DNA from: Gillisia mitskevichiae | Lineage (GTDB): Bacteria; Bacteroidota; Bacteroidia; Flavobacteriales; Flavobacteriaceae | Length of the DNA stretch: 64,000 nucleotides | Direction: 5' to 3' | Assembly: GCF_003634585.1 (NCBI RefSeq) | Contig: NZ_RBLG01000003.1 | Coordinates: 345,048-409,047, forward strand | Shown here: piece after piece, positions 55,073 to 64,000 of the stretch | Numbering within the stretch: the stretch's first letter is position 1 | Layout of the letters: every line of letters begins with the position of its first letter | Notes under the pieces: generated by a model | Told to the model about the DNA's origin: nothing | What the model saw: only the letters and a program-made list of their open reading frames with translations | The model's database searches: none | Position numbers and translations under genes: made by a program

Positions 55073-55102
55073 AAAGGTTCGGAAATTTTCCGAACCTTTT
55101 TT
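55073..55102 (+). terminator. Rho-independent terminator after gap
   Basis: AAAGGTTCGGAAA pairs with TTTCCGAACCTTT (13 bp, essentially no loop beyond the central AT) and is followed by T-rich sequence. It starts 32 bases past the gap stop. Confidence 0.88.
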
Positions 55103-55318
55103 AATATATATTAGTTAGATTATAATTAGAATTTTGACTTAATTTTTAAAATAGACCAGATCTTATAACATAAATTCTTCGTCATTAAATAAAGCTTTTA
55201 AAAATAACCTGAGAATGTGATTATTAATTCTCATCAACCTAACTTGCGTAATTCACTTTTAATGGCAATAAGTATTTTCTAGGAACGTTGTTAGGAGTAC
55301 CAAACAAAAAACATTACA

Positions 55319-55912
55319 ATGAATAAACTATTATTACTAGGATTAGCGACCCTCTTTTTTACATTTTCGTTAACAGCTCAAGAAACTGAAGAAAGTGAAG
55401 AAAGTGAAAACCCTGTTGAAGATCAATTTACAAGAATTATTGAAGGCTCTAATGATTATCAGGGTTACAAAGTTGTAGATTACAACGATCTTGTGAAATT
55501 AAAACAAACTACTGCCAACTTTATCACTAGTTTAAATAATGAAATTGTCACTCAAGACAATACAATAGATCAGCAACAAAAAGAGATCTTGCAATTAAAA
55601 AAGGATCTAAACAGCACTCAGGATAACTTAAAAGAAGTTACTGCTGAAAAAGATGCTATTACTTTCTTAGGAATGCCTTTTAGTAAAGGAACTTATATGG
55701 CTCTTATGTGGGGGATTGTGGCGATTTTAGTATTATTTCTACTTTTCTTTATTTTCCAGTTTAAGAAAGGACATGTGCAAACCACTGAGGCTAGAAATAA
55801 TCTAATAGAAACCGAAAAAGAATTTGAAGATTTTAAAGCAAAATCACTTGTTAAAGAACAAAGATTAGGTAGATTATTACAGGATGAAAGAAATAAAGCC
55901 AGTGACAGATAA
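55319..55912 (+). CDS. Exported coiled-coil membrane protein upstream of trmD
   Basis: The 197-residue product has a signal peptide (MNKLLLLGLATLFFTFSLTAQ), an acidic spacer, a coiled coil at about residues 60-115 (NNEIVTQDNTIDQQQKEILQ), a membrane helix at about 124-146 (LMWGIVAILVLFLLFFIF), and a cytoplasmic charged coil. It contains no methyltransferase motif. Its position 68 bases before trmD could cause copy-over annotation as tRNA guanine-N1 methyltransferase, which the sequence does not support. Function unknown; a structural role at the inner membrane is inferred. Confidence 0.82.
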   Translation: MNKLLLLGLATLFFTFSLTAQETEESEESENPVEDQFTRIIEGSNDYQGYKVVDYNDLVKLKQTTANFITSLNNEIVTQDNTIDQQQKEILQLKKDLNSTQDNLKEVTAEKDAITFLGMPFSKGTYMALMWGIVAILVLFLLFFIFQFKKGHVQTTEARNNLIETEKEFEDFKAKSLVKEQRLGRLLQDERNKASDR

Positions 55913-55980
55913 ATAAGATTTTCTCTACAAGATTTAACTTATACATATTTCGCATCTTTGCGTTATCAAAATAATTTAGA

Positions 55981-56661
55981 ATGCGCATAGATATTATAAC
56001 TGTTGTTCCGGAAATTCTTACAAGTCCTTTTGAGGTTTCTATCTTAAAACGAGCCATAGAAAAAGGACTTGTAGAGATTCATTTACACAATCTTCGGGAT
56101 TACGTTACCGATAATTATAAACAAATAGACGATTATCAATTTGGTGGAGGTGCAGGAATGGTAATGATGATAGAGCCCATAGATAAATGTATCACAAATT
56201 TGAAATCTCAAAGAGATTATGATGAAGTGATCTACATGACACCCGATGGTGATAAATTTGATCAGAGAACCGCCAATACTCTATCTTTAAAAGGAAATAT
56301 TATAATTCTATGCGGGCATTATAAAGGAGTAGATCAAAGAGTTCGTGATCACTTTGTAACCAAAGAAATATCTATAGGCGATTATGTGCTTTCTGGTGGC
56401 GAATTAGCCGCTGCAGTTGTTTGCGATTCTATTATAAGATTAATACCTGGAGTATTAGGGAATGAAACTTCCGCTCTTACAGATTCTTTTCAAGACGATT
56501 TGTTAGCGCCTCCAGTTTATACAAGGCCTGCAGAATACAAAGGATGGAAAGTACCAGAGATCTTAACCTCTGGAAATTTCCCTAAAATTGAAAGCTGGAG
56601 AGAAGACCAGTCTTATGAAAGAACTAAAAAATTAAGACCCGATTTATTAGGAGAAGAATAA
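55981..56661 (+). CDS. trmD: tRNA (guanine-N1-)-methyltransferase TrmD
   Basis: TrmD makes m1G37 in tRNAs, preventing frameshifting. The 226-residue product has [20 protein letters not shown], the [18 protein letters not shown] substrate loop, the knotted SAM site [17 protein letters not shown], and [18 protein letters not shown]. Length is standard. rplS follows with its own promoter; rimM and rpsP, partners in many bacteria, are absent here. Confidence 0.98.
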   Translation: MRIDIITVVPEILTSPFEVSILKRAIEKGLVEIHLHNLRDYVTDNYKQIDDYQFGGGAGMVMMIEPIDKCITNLKSQRDYDEVIYMTPDGDKFDQRTANTLSLKGNIIILCGHYKGVDQRVRDHFVTKEISIGDYVLSGGELAAAVVCDSIIRLIPGVLGNETSALTDSFQDDLLAPPVYTRPAEYKGWKVPEILTSGNFPKIESWREDQSYERTKKLRPDLLGEE

Positions 56662-56674
56662 GTTAAAAAATTGC

Positions 56675-56704
56675 TTGTTTATAGCTTTAAATTTTATAAT
56701 TTTG
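56675..56704 (+). promoter_or_regulatory. Complete Bacteroidetes promoter for rplS
   Basis: TTG at 56675-56677, a 19-base spacer and TAATTTTG at 56697-56704 match both elements and spacing. The predicted leader to the ATG at 56775 is about 63 bases and is discussed in the findings. Confidence 0.72.
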
Positions 56705-56710
56705 CACTCG

Positions 56711-56774
56711 TTTCTATATTAACCTCTGGCGAGATCCGTGAATGTTGGTTTAGACTTTATTAAAAATATTAATT
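56711..56774 (+). promoter_or_regulatory. rplS leader with possible pseudoknot
   Basis: In the leader, CTCG (56707-56710 region) can pair with CGAG near 56730, and AACC near 56721 with GGTT near 56748, interleaved as in a pseudoknot. Stems are only 4 bp. A flavobacterial L19 leader motif has been proposed in the literature as I recall; the match here is unverified. Confidence 0.35.
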
Positions 56775-57128
56775 ATGGAATCCCTAATTAAATTCGTTCA
56801 AGACGAATTCGTTACTAAAAAAGAATTTCCTGAGTTTTCTGCAGGTGATACAATCACTGTATACTATGAAATTAAGGAAGGGGCTAAAACTCGTACCCAG
56901 TTTTTTAGAGGTGTTGTAATTCAAATTAAAGGAACTGGTACTTCTAAAACTTTTACCATTAGAAAAATTAGTGGTACTGTTGGAGTAGAACGTATCTTCC
57001 CTGTTAATTTACCTGCATTACAAAAAATCGAAGTTAATAAGCGTGGTGCTGTAAGAAGAGCTCGTATTTATTACTTTAGAGGTCTTACTGGTAAAAAAGC
57101 CCGTATTAAAGAACAAAGAAGAAGATAA
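56775..57128 (+). CDS. rplS: 50S ribosomal protein L19
   Basis: The 117-residue protein is bL19, at the interface between the subunits. It has FSAGDTITVYYEIKEGAKTR, FFRGVVIQIKGTGTSKTFTI, RKISGTVGVERIFPVNLPAL, and ARIYYFRGLTGKKARIKEQR. It is the family's usual length and ends with a basic tail. Its own promoter and strong terminator make it a single-gene unit after trmD. Confidence 0.98.
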   Translation: MESLIKFVQDEFVTKKEFPEFSAGDTITVYYEIKEGAKTRTQFFRGVVIQIKGTGTSKTFTIRKISGTVGVERIFPVNLPALQKIEVNKRGAVRRARIYYFRGLTGKKARIKEQRRR

Positions 57129-57150
57129 TTTTCTTTTTTTTAAGAAGACA

Positions 57151-57177
57151 AAAAGCCCCTTAATTGGGGCTTTTTTT
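57151..57177 (+). terminator. Rho-independent terminator after rplS
   Basis: AAAAGCCCC and GGGGCTTTT form a 9-bp stem around TTAATT, followed by T7. It begins 22 bases past the rplS stop. Confidence 0.93.
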
Positions 57178-57347
57178 ATTGAAATATTTTAAATTAAAAT
57201 TTTAATTCATCTTTATAATTATTAACAAAAGTTAATAAAATAAATTATAAGCTGTTGAAAACTAAATAGTTAAAATTTTAATTTTATCGAAAATAGATCG
57301 TAAATTTAATAGACTTTATAATTAGAAGAATGACAAAAGGATTTCTC

Positions 57348-57614
57348 TACTTTAATAAAGTACGGTAAAGTGAATGCTTTACACAGGTTATTATCTTCTA
57401 AATAACGCATATTTTGCCCAGCAAAAGCAGTTTGAAAGATTTGACCGTTTTGATATAATTTAAGCGCGTTTGTGATTAAATTATATCATTTGAAGTAACG
57501 CACGAAATAAGTTGTAGTAATAGACTTATCAATGATCTTTAATGATCCAGCGGTAAAGCGTTGCTTCATTAGAAGCCATTTCAATATACAAGGTATGTTG
57601 AAATGGCTTTTTTA
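57348..57614 (+). ncRNA. Candidate structured RNA ending in a strong terminator
   Basis: Consecutive perfect hairpins are present: TACTTT/AAAGTA (57348-57362), GTAAAG/CTTTAC (57365-57382), GTTATT/AATAAC (57387-57406), TTTTGC/GCAAAA (57412-57426), a 13-bp stem starting TGATATAATTTAA (57451-57488, 12-base loop), ATAAGT/ACTTAT (57507-57529) and AAGC/GCTT (57556-57566). They end in a 17-bp terminator. GCGTT in the 12-base loop can also pair with AACGC at 57497-57501. No motif of tmRNA, RNase P RNA or SRP RNA is seen. A flavobacterial 6S-type RNA is one possibility. In AT-rich DNA some 6-bp stems arise by chance, so only the 13-bp stem and terminator are strong. Confidence 0.45.
57573..57614 (+). 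terminator. Strong orphan terminator hairpin upstream of icd
   Basis: AAGCCATTTCAATATAC pairs with GTATGTTGAAATGGCTT over 17 bp (one G-U pair) around the loop AAG, followed by T6. No annotated gene ends here on the plus strand: rplS already has a terminator 400 bases upstream. It therefore implies an extra transcript or a conditional attenuator ahead of icd. Confidence 0.85.
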
Positions 57615-57794
57615 GTATTAAATTTTCCCTAAAACCAAGGTTTTAGCCTTTTCTCCACTATGATAAAAATTCTAAAATACCTATCTTCGCGTGACTTAGG
57701 ATTTTACGTCCTATTTTTCAAAACACCTAAATAATTAATAAGCCTAGTTTGGTATAAGGAATTTATTCTCCTACTCTAACCTGCTTATTCATAA

Positions 57795-60029
<2,235 letters not shown>

Positions 60030-60051
60030 AATTACAATTTGTATTTATAAA

Positions 60052-60085
60052 AAAAAGCCCTGATGAGTTCCATCAGGGCTTTTTC
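60052..60085 (+). terminator. Rho-independent terminator after icd
   Basis: GCCCTGATG and CATCAGGGC (9 bp, extended by A-T pairs) enclose AGTTC and are followed by T5. It begins 22 bases past the icd stop. Confidence 0.93.
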
Positions 60086-60165
60086 TTTACATAAGTTTTG
60101 GCTAAACGTTTATAAATTATTTCTTAAGAACGGCTGTGTTTCTCTGTTCATTAATTTACATATCC

Positions 60166-60173
60166 TATATTTA
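60166..60173 (+). promoter_or_regulatory. Possible -7 box for the TonB-dependent receptor
   Basis: TATATTTA (one mismatch to TAnnTTTG), with CTG 19 bases upstream, lies 10 bases before the TTG at 60184. It falls inside the open frame extending to GTG 60136, which argues for the later start. Confidence 0.35.
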
Positions 60174-60183
60174 CTTAAAAAAA

Positions 60184-62550
60184 TTGGCGAAATTATACAC
60201 AGTAATATTAATCTTCTTTTTTAGCTTTCTTCAAGCCCAGGAAACGTTCACTATTAATGGTGTTATAAAAGACATTTCGAATAATGAAACTCTATACGGA
60301 GTAAATATTCTAGTCCCTAATTTAAACTCGGGGGTTGTAAGTAATGAATATGGTTTCTACAGCTTAAAATTACCAAGAGGTACACATAAAATCGTAGTAT
60401 CATATCTTGGATATCAGGAACGGTCTATAACAATTAATGTTGATGAAAATAGCACCTACAATATTTCTTTAGTCGAAATTTCAGAAGCTTTAGATGAAGT
60501 GATCATAACTAGTGATACTCAAAATACGAATATTCGAGGTCCAGAAATGAGTGTAAACAAATTAGATATAAGCACCATTCAAAAATTGCCAGTTGTATTT
60601 GGAGAGGTGGATGTTATAAAATCCCTATTATTACTTCCAGGAGTATCTAATGCTGGAGAGGGATCTTCTGGATTTAACGTGCGCGGAGGTGCAGTAGATC
60701 AAAACCTTATTCTGTTGGACGAGGCAACTATTTACAATTCCTCACATCTATTTGGTCTTTTTTCAGTGTTTAACCCAGATGCAATTAAAAATTTAAAATT
60801 ATACAAAGGGGGAATACCAGCAAAATATGGTGGTAGAGCTTCTTCGGTTTTAGAGATCTTTCAAAAGGACGGGAATAGTAAAGAGTTTAAAGCAAATGGG
60901 GGAATAGGAATAATTTCTAGTAGACTTTTAGCTGAGGGACCCATAGTACAAGATAAAGGTTCTTTTTTAGTTGGAGGTAGAACTTCATATGCTCACCTAT
61001 TCCTTAAATTAACCGATAACGAAAATACAGCCTACTTCTATGATCTAAATACCAAATTGAGTTATAGATTAGACAATAGCAACACTATCTTATTTTCCGG
61101 ATATTTTGGAAGAGATGTCTTTAATATAAATGACAGCTTTAAGAATACCTATGGAAACGCTGTATTTAACCTAAGATGGAACCATGTTTTAACAGATAAC
61201 ATTTTCACAAACCTATCGGTTATTTATAGCGATTACTATTATGGACTTACCCTGGACTTTGTTGAATTTAACTGGAATAGCGGAATTAAAAACCTTAATC
61301 TTAAGTATGATTTTAGTCAGTATATAAACGAAAAAGTGAGCTTAGATTATGGAATTCAGAACACCTATTATGAATTTAACCCAGGAGAGATAGAACCAAG
61401 CACTCCAACCTCTGGTATTATAGATTATAAATTAACTAAAAAATATGCCTTCGAAAATGCATTGTATATTTCTGCTGAACATAACATAAGTGATAAACTA
61501 AGTGCAGAATATGGTTTAAGATTTAGCAGTTTCTTTAGGCTTGGACAAGACGAACTAAATTTATATACAAACAATCAAGCTGTAATATATAATAATGATC
61601 TTAAGATATACGAGAAGGCAGATCCAATTGGCTCTAAAACACTAAATAAATCTAAGGTAGAAAAATATTTTCAAGCCTTAGAACCTAGATTATCTTTGGC
61701 ATATAGTTTTAACGATAATCAGTCTGTAAAATTAAGTTACAATAGGATGACTCAGTATTTACACCTAATTACAAATACTAGTTCACCAACTCCATTAGAT
61801 ATTTGGGCTCCAAGTGGAAAATATATAGATCCCCAGAGTTTAGACCAAGTTGCAATGGGGTATTTTCAAAATTTAAAAGAAGGAGAGTTCTCTTTAGAAA
61901 TTGAAGGTTTTTATAAAAAAATAAGAAATAGAATAAATTATATAGATGGGGCAAATCTTATTGCCAATAATGCAATTGAGCAAGTTATATTACCCGGTAA
62001 AGCGAGAGCTTATGGGTTAGAATTATTATTAAAAAAGAATAGAGGGAATTTTACTGGCTGGTTTGCTTACACTTTATCAAAATCTGAACAAAAAACATCT
62101 GGGAGAACGGCTCTAGAAACTGGTATCAACAATGGTTCTTGGTATAATACTGCCTACGATAAAACACATGATTTTTCCATAACTGCTAGCTATGAGTTAA
62201 ACGATAAGTGGCAAATTAATAGTAATTTCAACTATCAAACTGGATTACCAACAACATATCCCAATGCTCAATATACTTTTGAAAGTTTAGTAATTCCTGT
62301 TTATTCGGATAGAAATAGTGAACGATTACCTGCATATCATAGATTAGACCTTTCAGCCACCTATATTCCTAATAAAAATAAAAAGAGAGCCTATAAAACT
62401 TCATGGAATTTTGGGATCTATAATCTATATGGTAGAAAGAATGCAGTTTCATTAAGTTTTAGAAATAATGAAGATACGGGAAAGAATGAAGCTGTAAGAC
62501 TTTCCATTTTCGGTATAATACCATCTGTAACATATAACTTTAAGTTCTAG
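60184..62550 (+). CDS. TonB-dependent receptor with carboxypeptidase-like domain
   Basis: From the TTG at 60184 the 788-residue product has a compact signal peptide ending FSFLQAQ, a carboxypeptidase-like domain (INGVIKDISNNETLYGVNIL, SNEYGFYSLKLPRG), a plug (RGPEMSVNKLDISTIQKLP, GFNVRGGAVDQNLILLDEAT) and a full barrel ending in a terminal Phe (IPSVTYNFKF). The frame is open to GTG 60136, but that part is hydrophobic and covers the promoter-like sequence, so I start later. The DUF4249 lipoprotein gene 3 bases downstream is the usual partner of this receptor class. Substrate is unknown. Confidence 0.93.
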   Translation: MAKLYTVILIFFFSFLQAQETFTINGVIKDISNNETLYGVNILVPNLNSGVVSNEYGFYSLKLPRGTHKIVVSYLGYQERSITINVDENSTYNISLVEISEALDEVIITSDTQNTNIRGPEMSVNKLDISTIQKLPVVFGEVDVIKSLLLLPGVSNAGEGSSGFNVRGGAVDQNLILLDEATIYNSSHLFGLFSVFNPDAIKNLKLYKGGIPAKYGGRASSVLEIFQKDGNSKEFKANGGIGIISSRLLAEGPIVQDKGSFLVGGRTSYAHLFLKLTDNENTAYFYDLNTKLSYRLDNSNTILFSGYFGRDVFNINDSFKNTYGNAVFNLRWNHVLTDNIFTNLSVIYSDYYYGLTLDFVEFNWNSGIKNLNLKYDFSQYINEKVSLDYGIQNTYYEFNPGEIEPSTPTSGIIDYKLTKKYAFENALYISAEHNISDKLSAEYGLRFSSFFRLGQDELNLYTNNQAVIYNNDLKIYEKADPIGSKTLNKSKVEKYFQALEPRLSLAYSFNDNQSVKLSYNRMTQYLHLITNTSSPTPLDIWAPSGKYIDPQSLDQVAMGYFQNLKEGEFSLEIEGFYKKIRNRINYIDGANLIANNAIEQVILPGKARAYGLELLLKKNRGNFTGWFAYTLSKSEQKTSGRTALETGINNGSWYNTAYDKTHDFSITASYELNDKWQINSNFNYQTGLPTTYPNAQYTFESLVIPVYSDRNSERLPAYHRLDLSATYIPNKNKKRAYKTSWNFGIYNLYGRKNAVSLSFRNNEDTGKNEAVRLSIFGIIPSVTYNFKF

Positions 62551-62553
62551 AAG

Positions 62554-63363
62554 ATGAAATTACTTAATAATATTTCTGTTTTAATACTCTTATTGTTCTG
62601 CTTTTCTTGTGAAGAGGTAGTAGATATAGACTTACAAGAATCTAAACCCAGACTGGTGGTAGAAGCTTCTATGATATGGGAGAAAGATAGCACTGGTAAT
62701 CTTCAAATTATAAATTTAAGCACCACTACCCCATATTTCAATTCAGAATATTCCCCAGCACGAGATGCAAGCATTATTATAACCACATCTTCTGGTGAGA
62801 CATTCAACTTTTTAGAAGAAAATCCAGGGATTTATGTGAACTCAAATTTCCTGCCTGCATTATATCAGGAATACGAAATTACAATTATATATGAAGATGA
62901 AAAATATACAGGTAGAGAGACTATGATACCTGTAGTTCATTTAGAAAAAGTAGAGCAAACTCTTAATGGAGGTTTTAGCGGAGATGAAATAGAATTAAAG
63001 GCATATTATACTGACCCTGTAGAAATTCCTAATTATTATTTATTCAAATTCTTATACGAAGATCTTTCACTTCAAATTTATAATGATGAATTTACAAATG
63101 GAAATAGAACGTTTGCATATTTTTCTGATGAAGATTTAGCTATCGGAGATACAGTGAATTTCGAAATTCAAGGAATATCAGAAAGATTTTATGAATATTT
63201 GTATATATTAAGTTCTCAAGCTGGTGAAAGCAACGGAGGGCCATTTCAAACCCAACCAACCACCGTTAGAGGTAATATAATTAATGAGTCCAATCCAGAT
63301 AATTTTGCATTTGGTTATTTTAGACTTTCACAGTCAGACAATCTCGAATATACGATCCAATAA
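62554..63363 (+). CDS. DUF4249 family lipoprotein
   Basis: The 269-residue protein has the lipoprotein signal LLFCFSC and then EEVVDIDLQESKPRLVVEAS, the standard start of DUF4249, followed by WEKDSTGNLQIINLSTTTPY, DASIIITTSSGETF and a C-terminal domain with EYLYILSSQAGESNGGPFQT. DUF4249 proteins are encoded directly after a TonB-dependent receptor, as here (3-base gap), and are thought to be surface-exposed substrate-capture or accessory proteins, in the manner of SusD but not homologous in detail. The length is at the low end of the family. Confidence 0.92.
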   Translation: MKLLNNISVLILLLFCFSCEEVVDIDLQESKPRLVVEASMIWEKDSTGNLQIINLSTTTPYFNSEYSPARDASIIITTSSGETFNFLEENPGIYVNSNFLPALYQEYEITIIYEDEKYTGRETMIPVVHLEKVEQTLNGGFSGDEIELKAYYTDPVEIPNYYLFKFLYEDLSLQIYNDEFTNGNRTFAYFSDEDLAIGDTVNFEIQGISERFYEYLYILSSQAGESNGGPFQTQPTTVRGNIINESNPDNFAFGYFRLSQSDNLEYTIQ

Positions 63364-63389
63364 CTACTTGAAAATTAAATAGAAACATT

Positions 63390-63611
63390 ATGAAACACAC
63401 TAATAAAGAAATGCTCGGTAAAGGAATCAAATATTTAGCTGGAGCTTTACCCTTAACTTTATTAGGGCCTGTAGTACTGTATTCTGCCTTTCATAATAAA
63501 GAACATCCATATTATATATTTGTACTAATATTTGGACTCCTAGCTTTTATAGGAGCTATTGTGCTGATGTTTCTTGGTATTCGAACAATTATGAAAGCCT
63601 TATTTGATTAA
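63390..63611 (+). CDS. Small membrane protein, DUF6095-like
   Basis: The 73-residue protein has two predicted helices: GIKYLAGALPLTLLGPVVLY and IFVLIFGLLAFIGAIVLMFL. The N-terminal HTNKEMLGKGIKYLAGALP and the final GIRTIMKALFD match the pattern of small flavobacterial DUF6095 proteins. It follows the DUF4249 gene by 26 bases and may be read through from the receptor transcript. Function unknown. Confidence 0.82.
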   Translation: MKHTNKEMLGKGIKYLAGALPLTLLGPVVLYSAFHNKEHPYYIFVLIFGLLAFIGAIVLMFLGIRTIMKALFD

Positions 63612-63690
63612 CTAAATAGTAAGCCAAAAAATATTAGCTTTTTATTTCACAACAATCCATACTAAATTCCTCCATTCCAAATTTTTTTAG

Positions 63691-63770
63691 TCGTCCCCCT
63701 ACGGCTAACGCCTTGTGCCGGGCTTTCCGCGCTACAAGGTAGCTTGCTCCAATCCCTGGCCGGGTTCAAT
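63691..63770. repeat. GC-rich repeat-like element
   Basis: About 80 bases around GCCGGGCTTTCCGCGCTAC and CTTGCTCCAATCCCTGGCC are much richer in G+C than their surroundings and contain a GCTAC/GTAGC stem with an AAG loop (63731-63743). I recall similar GGCTTTCCGC...CAATCCCT elements scattered between genes in Bacteroidetes genomes, possibly REP-like. Only one copy is in this window. Confidence 0.5.
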
Positions 63771-63859
63771 AAAGATTCAGCATCTATAGATTAAGAACAC
63801 ATTTTTTAGGATCTCTAAGCAGCAATCTCCATTTCAATACCAAACTACCAAACACAAAA

Positions 63860-63889
63860 AAACCCCTCCATGTTTAGATGAAGGGGTTT
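63860..63889 (-). terminator. Second terminator of the rRNA operon (minus strand)
   Basis: AAACCCCT and AGGGGTTT form an 8-bp stem with inner pairing CAT/ATG. On the minus strand it is followed by T7, on the plus strand by GTTGAG only, so it acts for leftward transcripts. Confidence 0.82.
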
Positions 63890-63907
63890 AGTTGAGATTA
63901 TTATTAA

Positions 63908-63941
63908 CAAAAAAAGCACCTATCTCACGATAAGTGCTTTT
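63908..63941 (-). terminator. First terminator of the rRNA operon (minus strand)
   Basis: AAAGCACTTATC and GATAGGTGCTTT pair on the minus strand (one C-A mismatch, loop GTGA) and are followed by T7. It starts 10 bases beyond the 5S rRNA 3' end. Confidence 0.9.
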
Positions 63942-63950
63942 CAAAAAAAA

Positions 63951-64000
<50 letters not shown>

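Larger units (their letters stand above)
63612..63950. other. Intergenic region between the DUF6095 gene and the 5S rRNA
   Basis: These 339 bases hold no gene. They contain the GC-rich repeat-like element at 63691-63770 and two minus-strand terminators nearer the rRNA operon. A weak A/T-flanked AAGC/GCTT inverted repeat at 63623-63645 could end the plus-strand receptor transcript. Confidence 0.7.

Overview
The window is AT-rich chromosomal DNA from a member of the Bacteroidota, almost certainly a marine-type Flavobacteriaceae (Gramella/Christiangramia, Salegentibacter or Zunongwangia-like; the genus is inference). The evidence is two TonB-dependent receptors with carboxypeptidase-like N-terminal domains, a DUF4249 partner lipoprotein, a type IX secretion C-terminal signal, a bamD-rpoZ-coaBC-DUF4835-recN gene string, monomeric NADP-isocitrate dehydrogenase, an N-terminally extended GAPDH, Bacteroidetes-type promoters (TTG, about 19 bases, TAnnTTTG) and many TTG/GTG starts without Shine-Dalgarno sequences.

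Layout. 1-2166: 5' part of an Oar-like TonB-dependent receptor running off the left edge. 2584-6386: small accessory genes (lipoproteins, SRPBCC, DUF1801 and ABM proteins, and a minimal ABC ATPase with a 92-residue membrane partner). 6592-17844: mostly plus-strand housekeeping genes (smpB, a DUF5686 outer-membrane protein, a Gfo/Idh oxidoreductase, 3-hydroxybutyryl-CoA dehydrogenase, DUF1015, a YggS-type PLP protein, a DEDDh exonuclease/GIY-YIG fusion, a Kv-like channel and miaA), with pcm on the minus strand. 17927-34503: a long minus-strand block with a 1358-residue HYR/NHL adhesin-like T9SS cargo, a two-component system, coaE-ybbR-GT2, fabI, and recN-DUF4835-coaBC-rpoZ-bamD-dapA. 35395-37074: a 5'-nucleotidase split over two genes. 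37071-41893: ligA, VOC, LOG, prmC and GNAT on the minus strand. 41922-48334: ribD-HAD-EamA-YigZ, then dnaA-LMW phosphatase-RsmI-like methylase. 48331-52004: a lysozyme-like protein and dapF-GNAT-mltG. 52060-60029: degP-type protease, gap, a coiled-coil membrane protein, trmD, rplS and icd. 60184-63611: receptor/DUF4249/DUF6095. 63951-64000: the 3' end of a 5S rRNA, so an rRNA operon transcribed leftwards lies beyond the right edge; tandem terminators stop it before it meets the receptor genes.

Functionally the window is mainly core metabolism (CoA synthesis, lysine/peptidoglycan precursors, riboflavin, type II fatty acid synthesis, glycolysis/TCA), DNA replication and repair, tRNA/rRNA modification and envelope biogenesis. 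No CRISPR array, phage, intact insertion sequence, toxin-antitoxin or recognisable defence island was seen.

The most interesting unexplained sequence is non-coding: a 678-base gene-free interval between rplS and icd. It holds a series of perfect inverted repeats, including a 13-bp stem whose loop can pair downstream, and ends in a 17-bp terminator hairpin. It looks like an unannotated structured RNA. Other non-coding signals are a dispersed hairpin repeat in three copies, a 101-bp element bounded by 14-bp inverted repeats, a GC-rich repeat-like element beside the rRNA operon, and a possible L19 leader structure.
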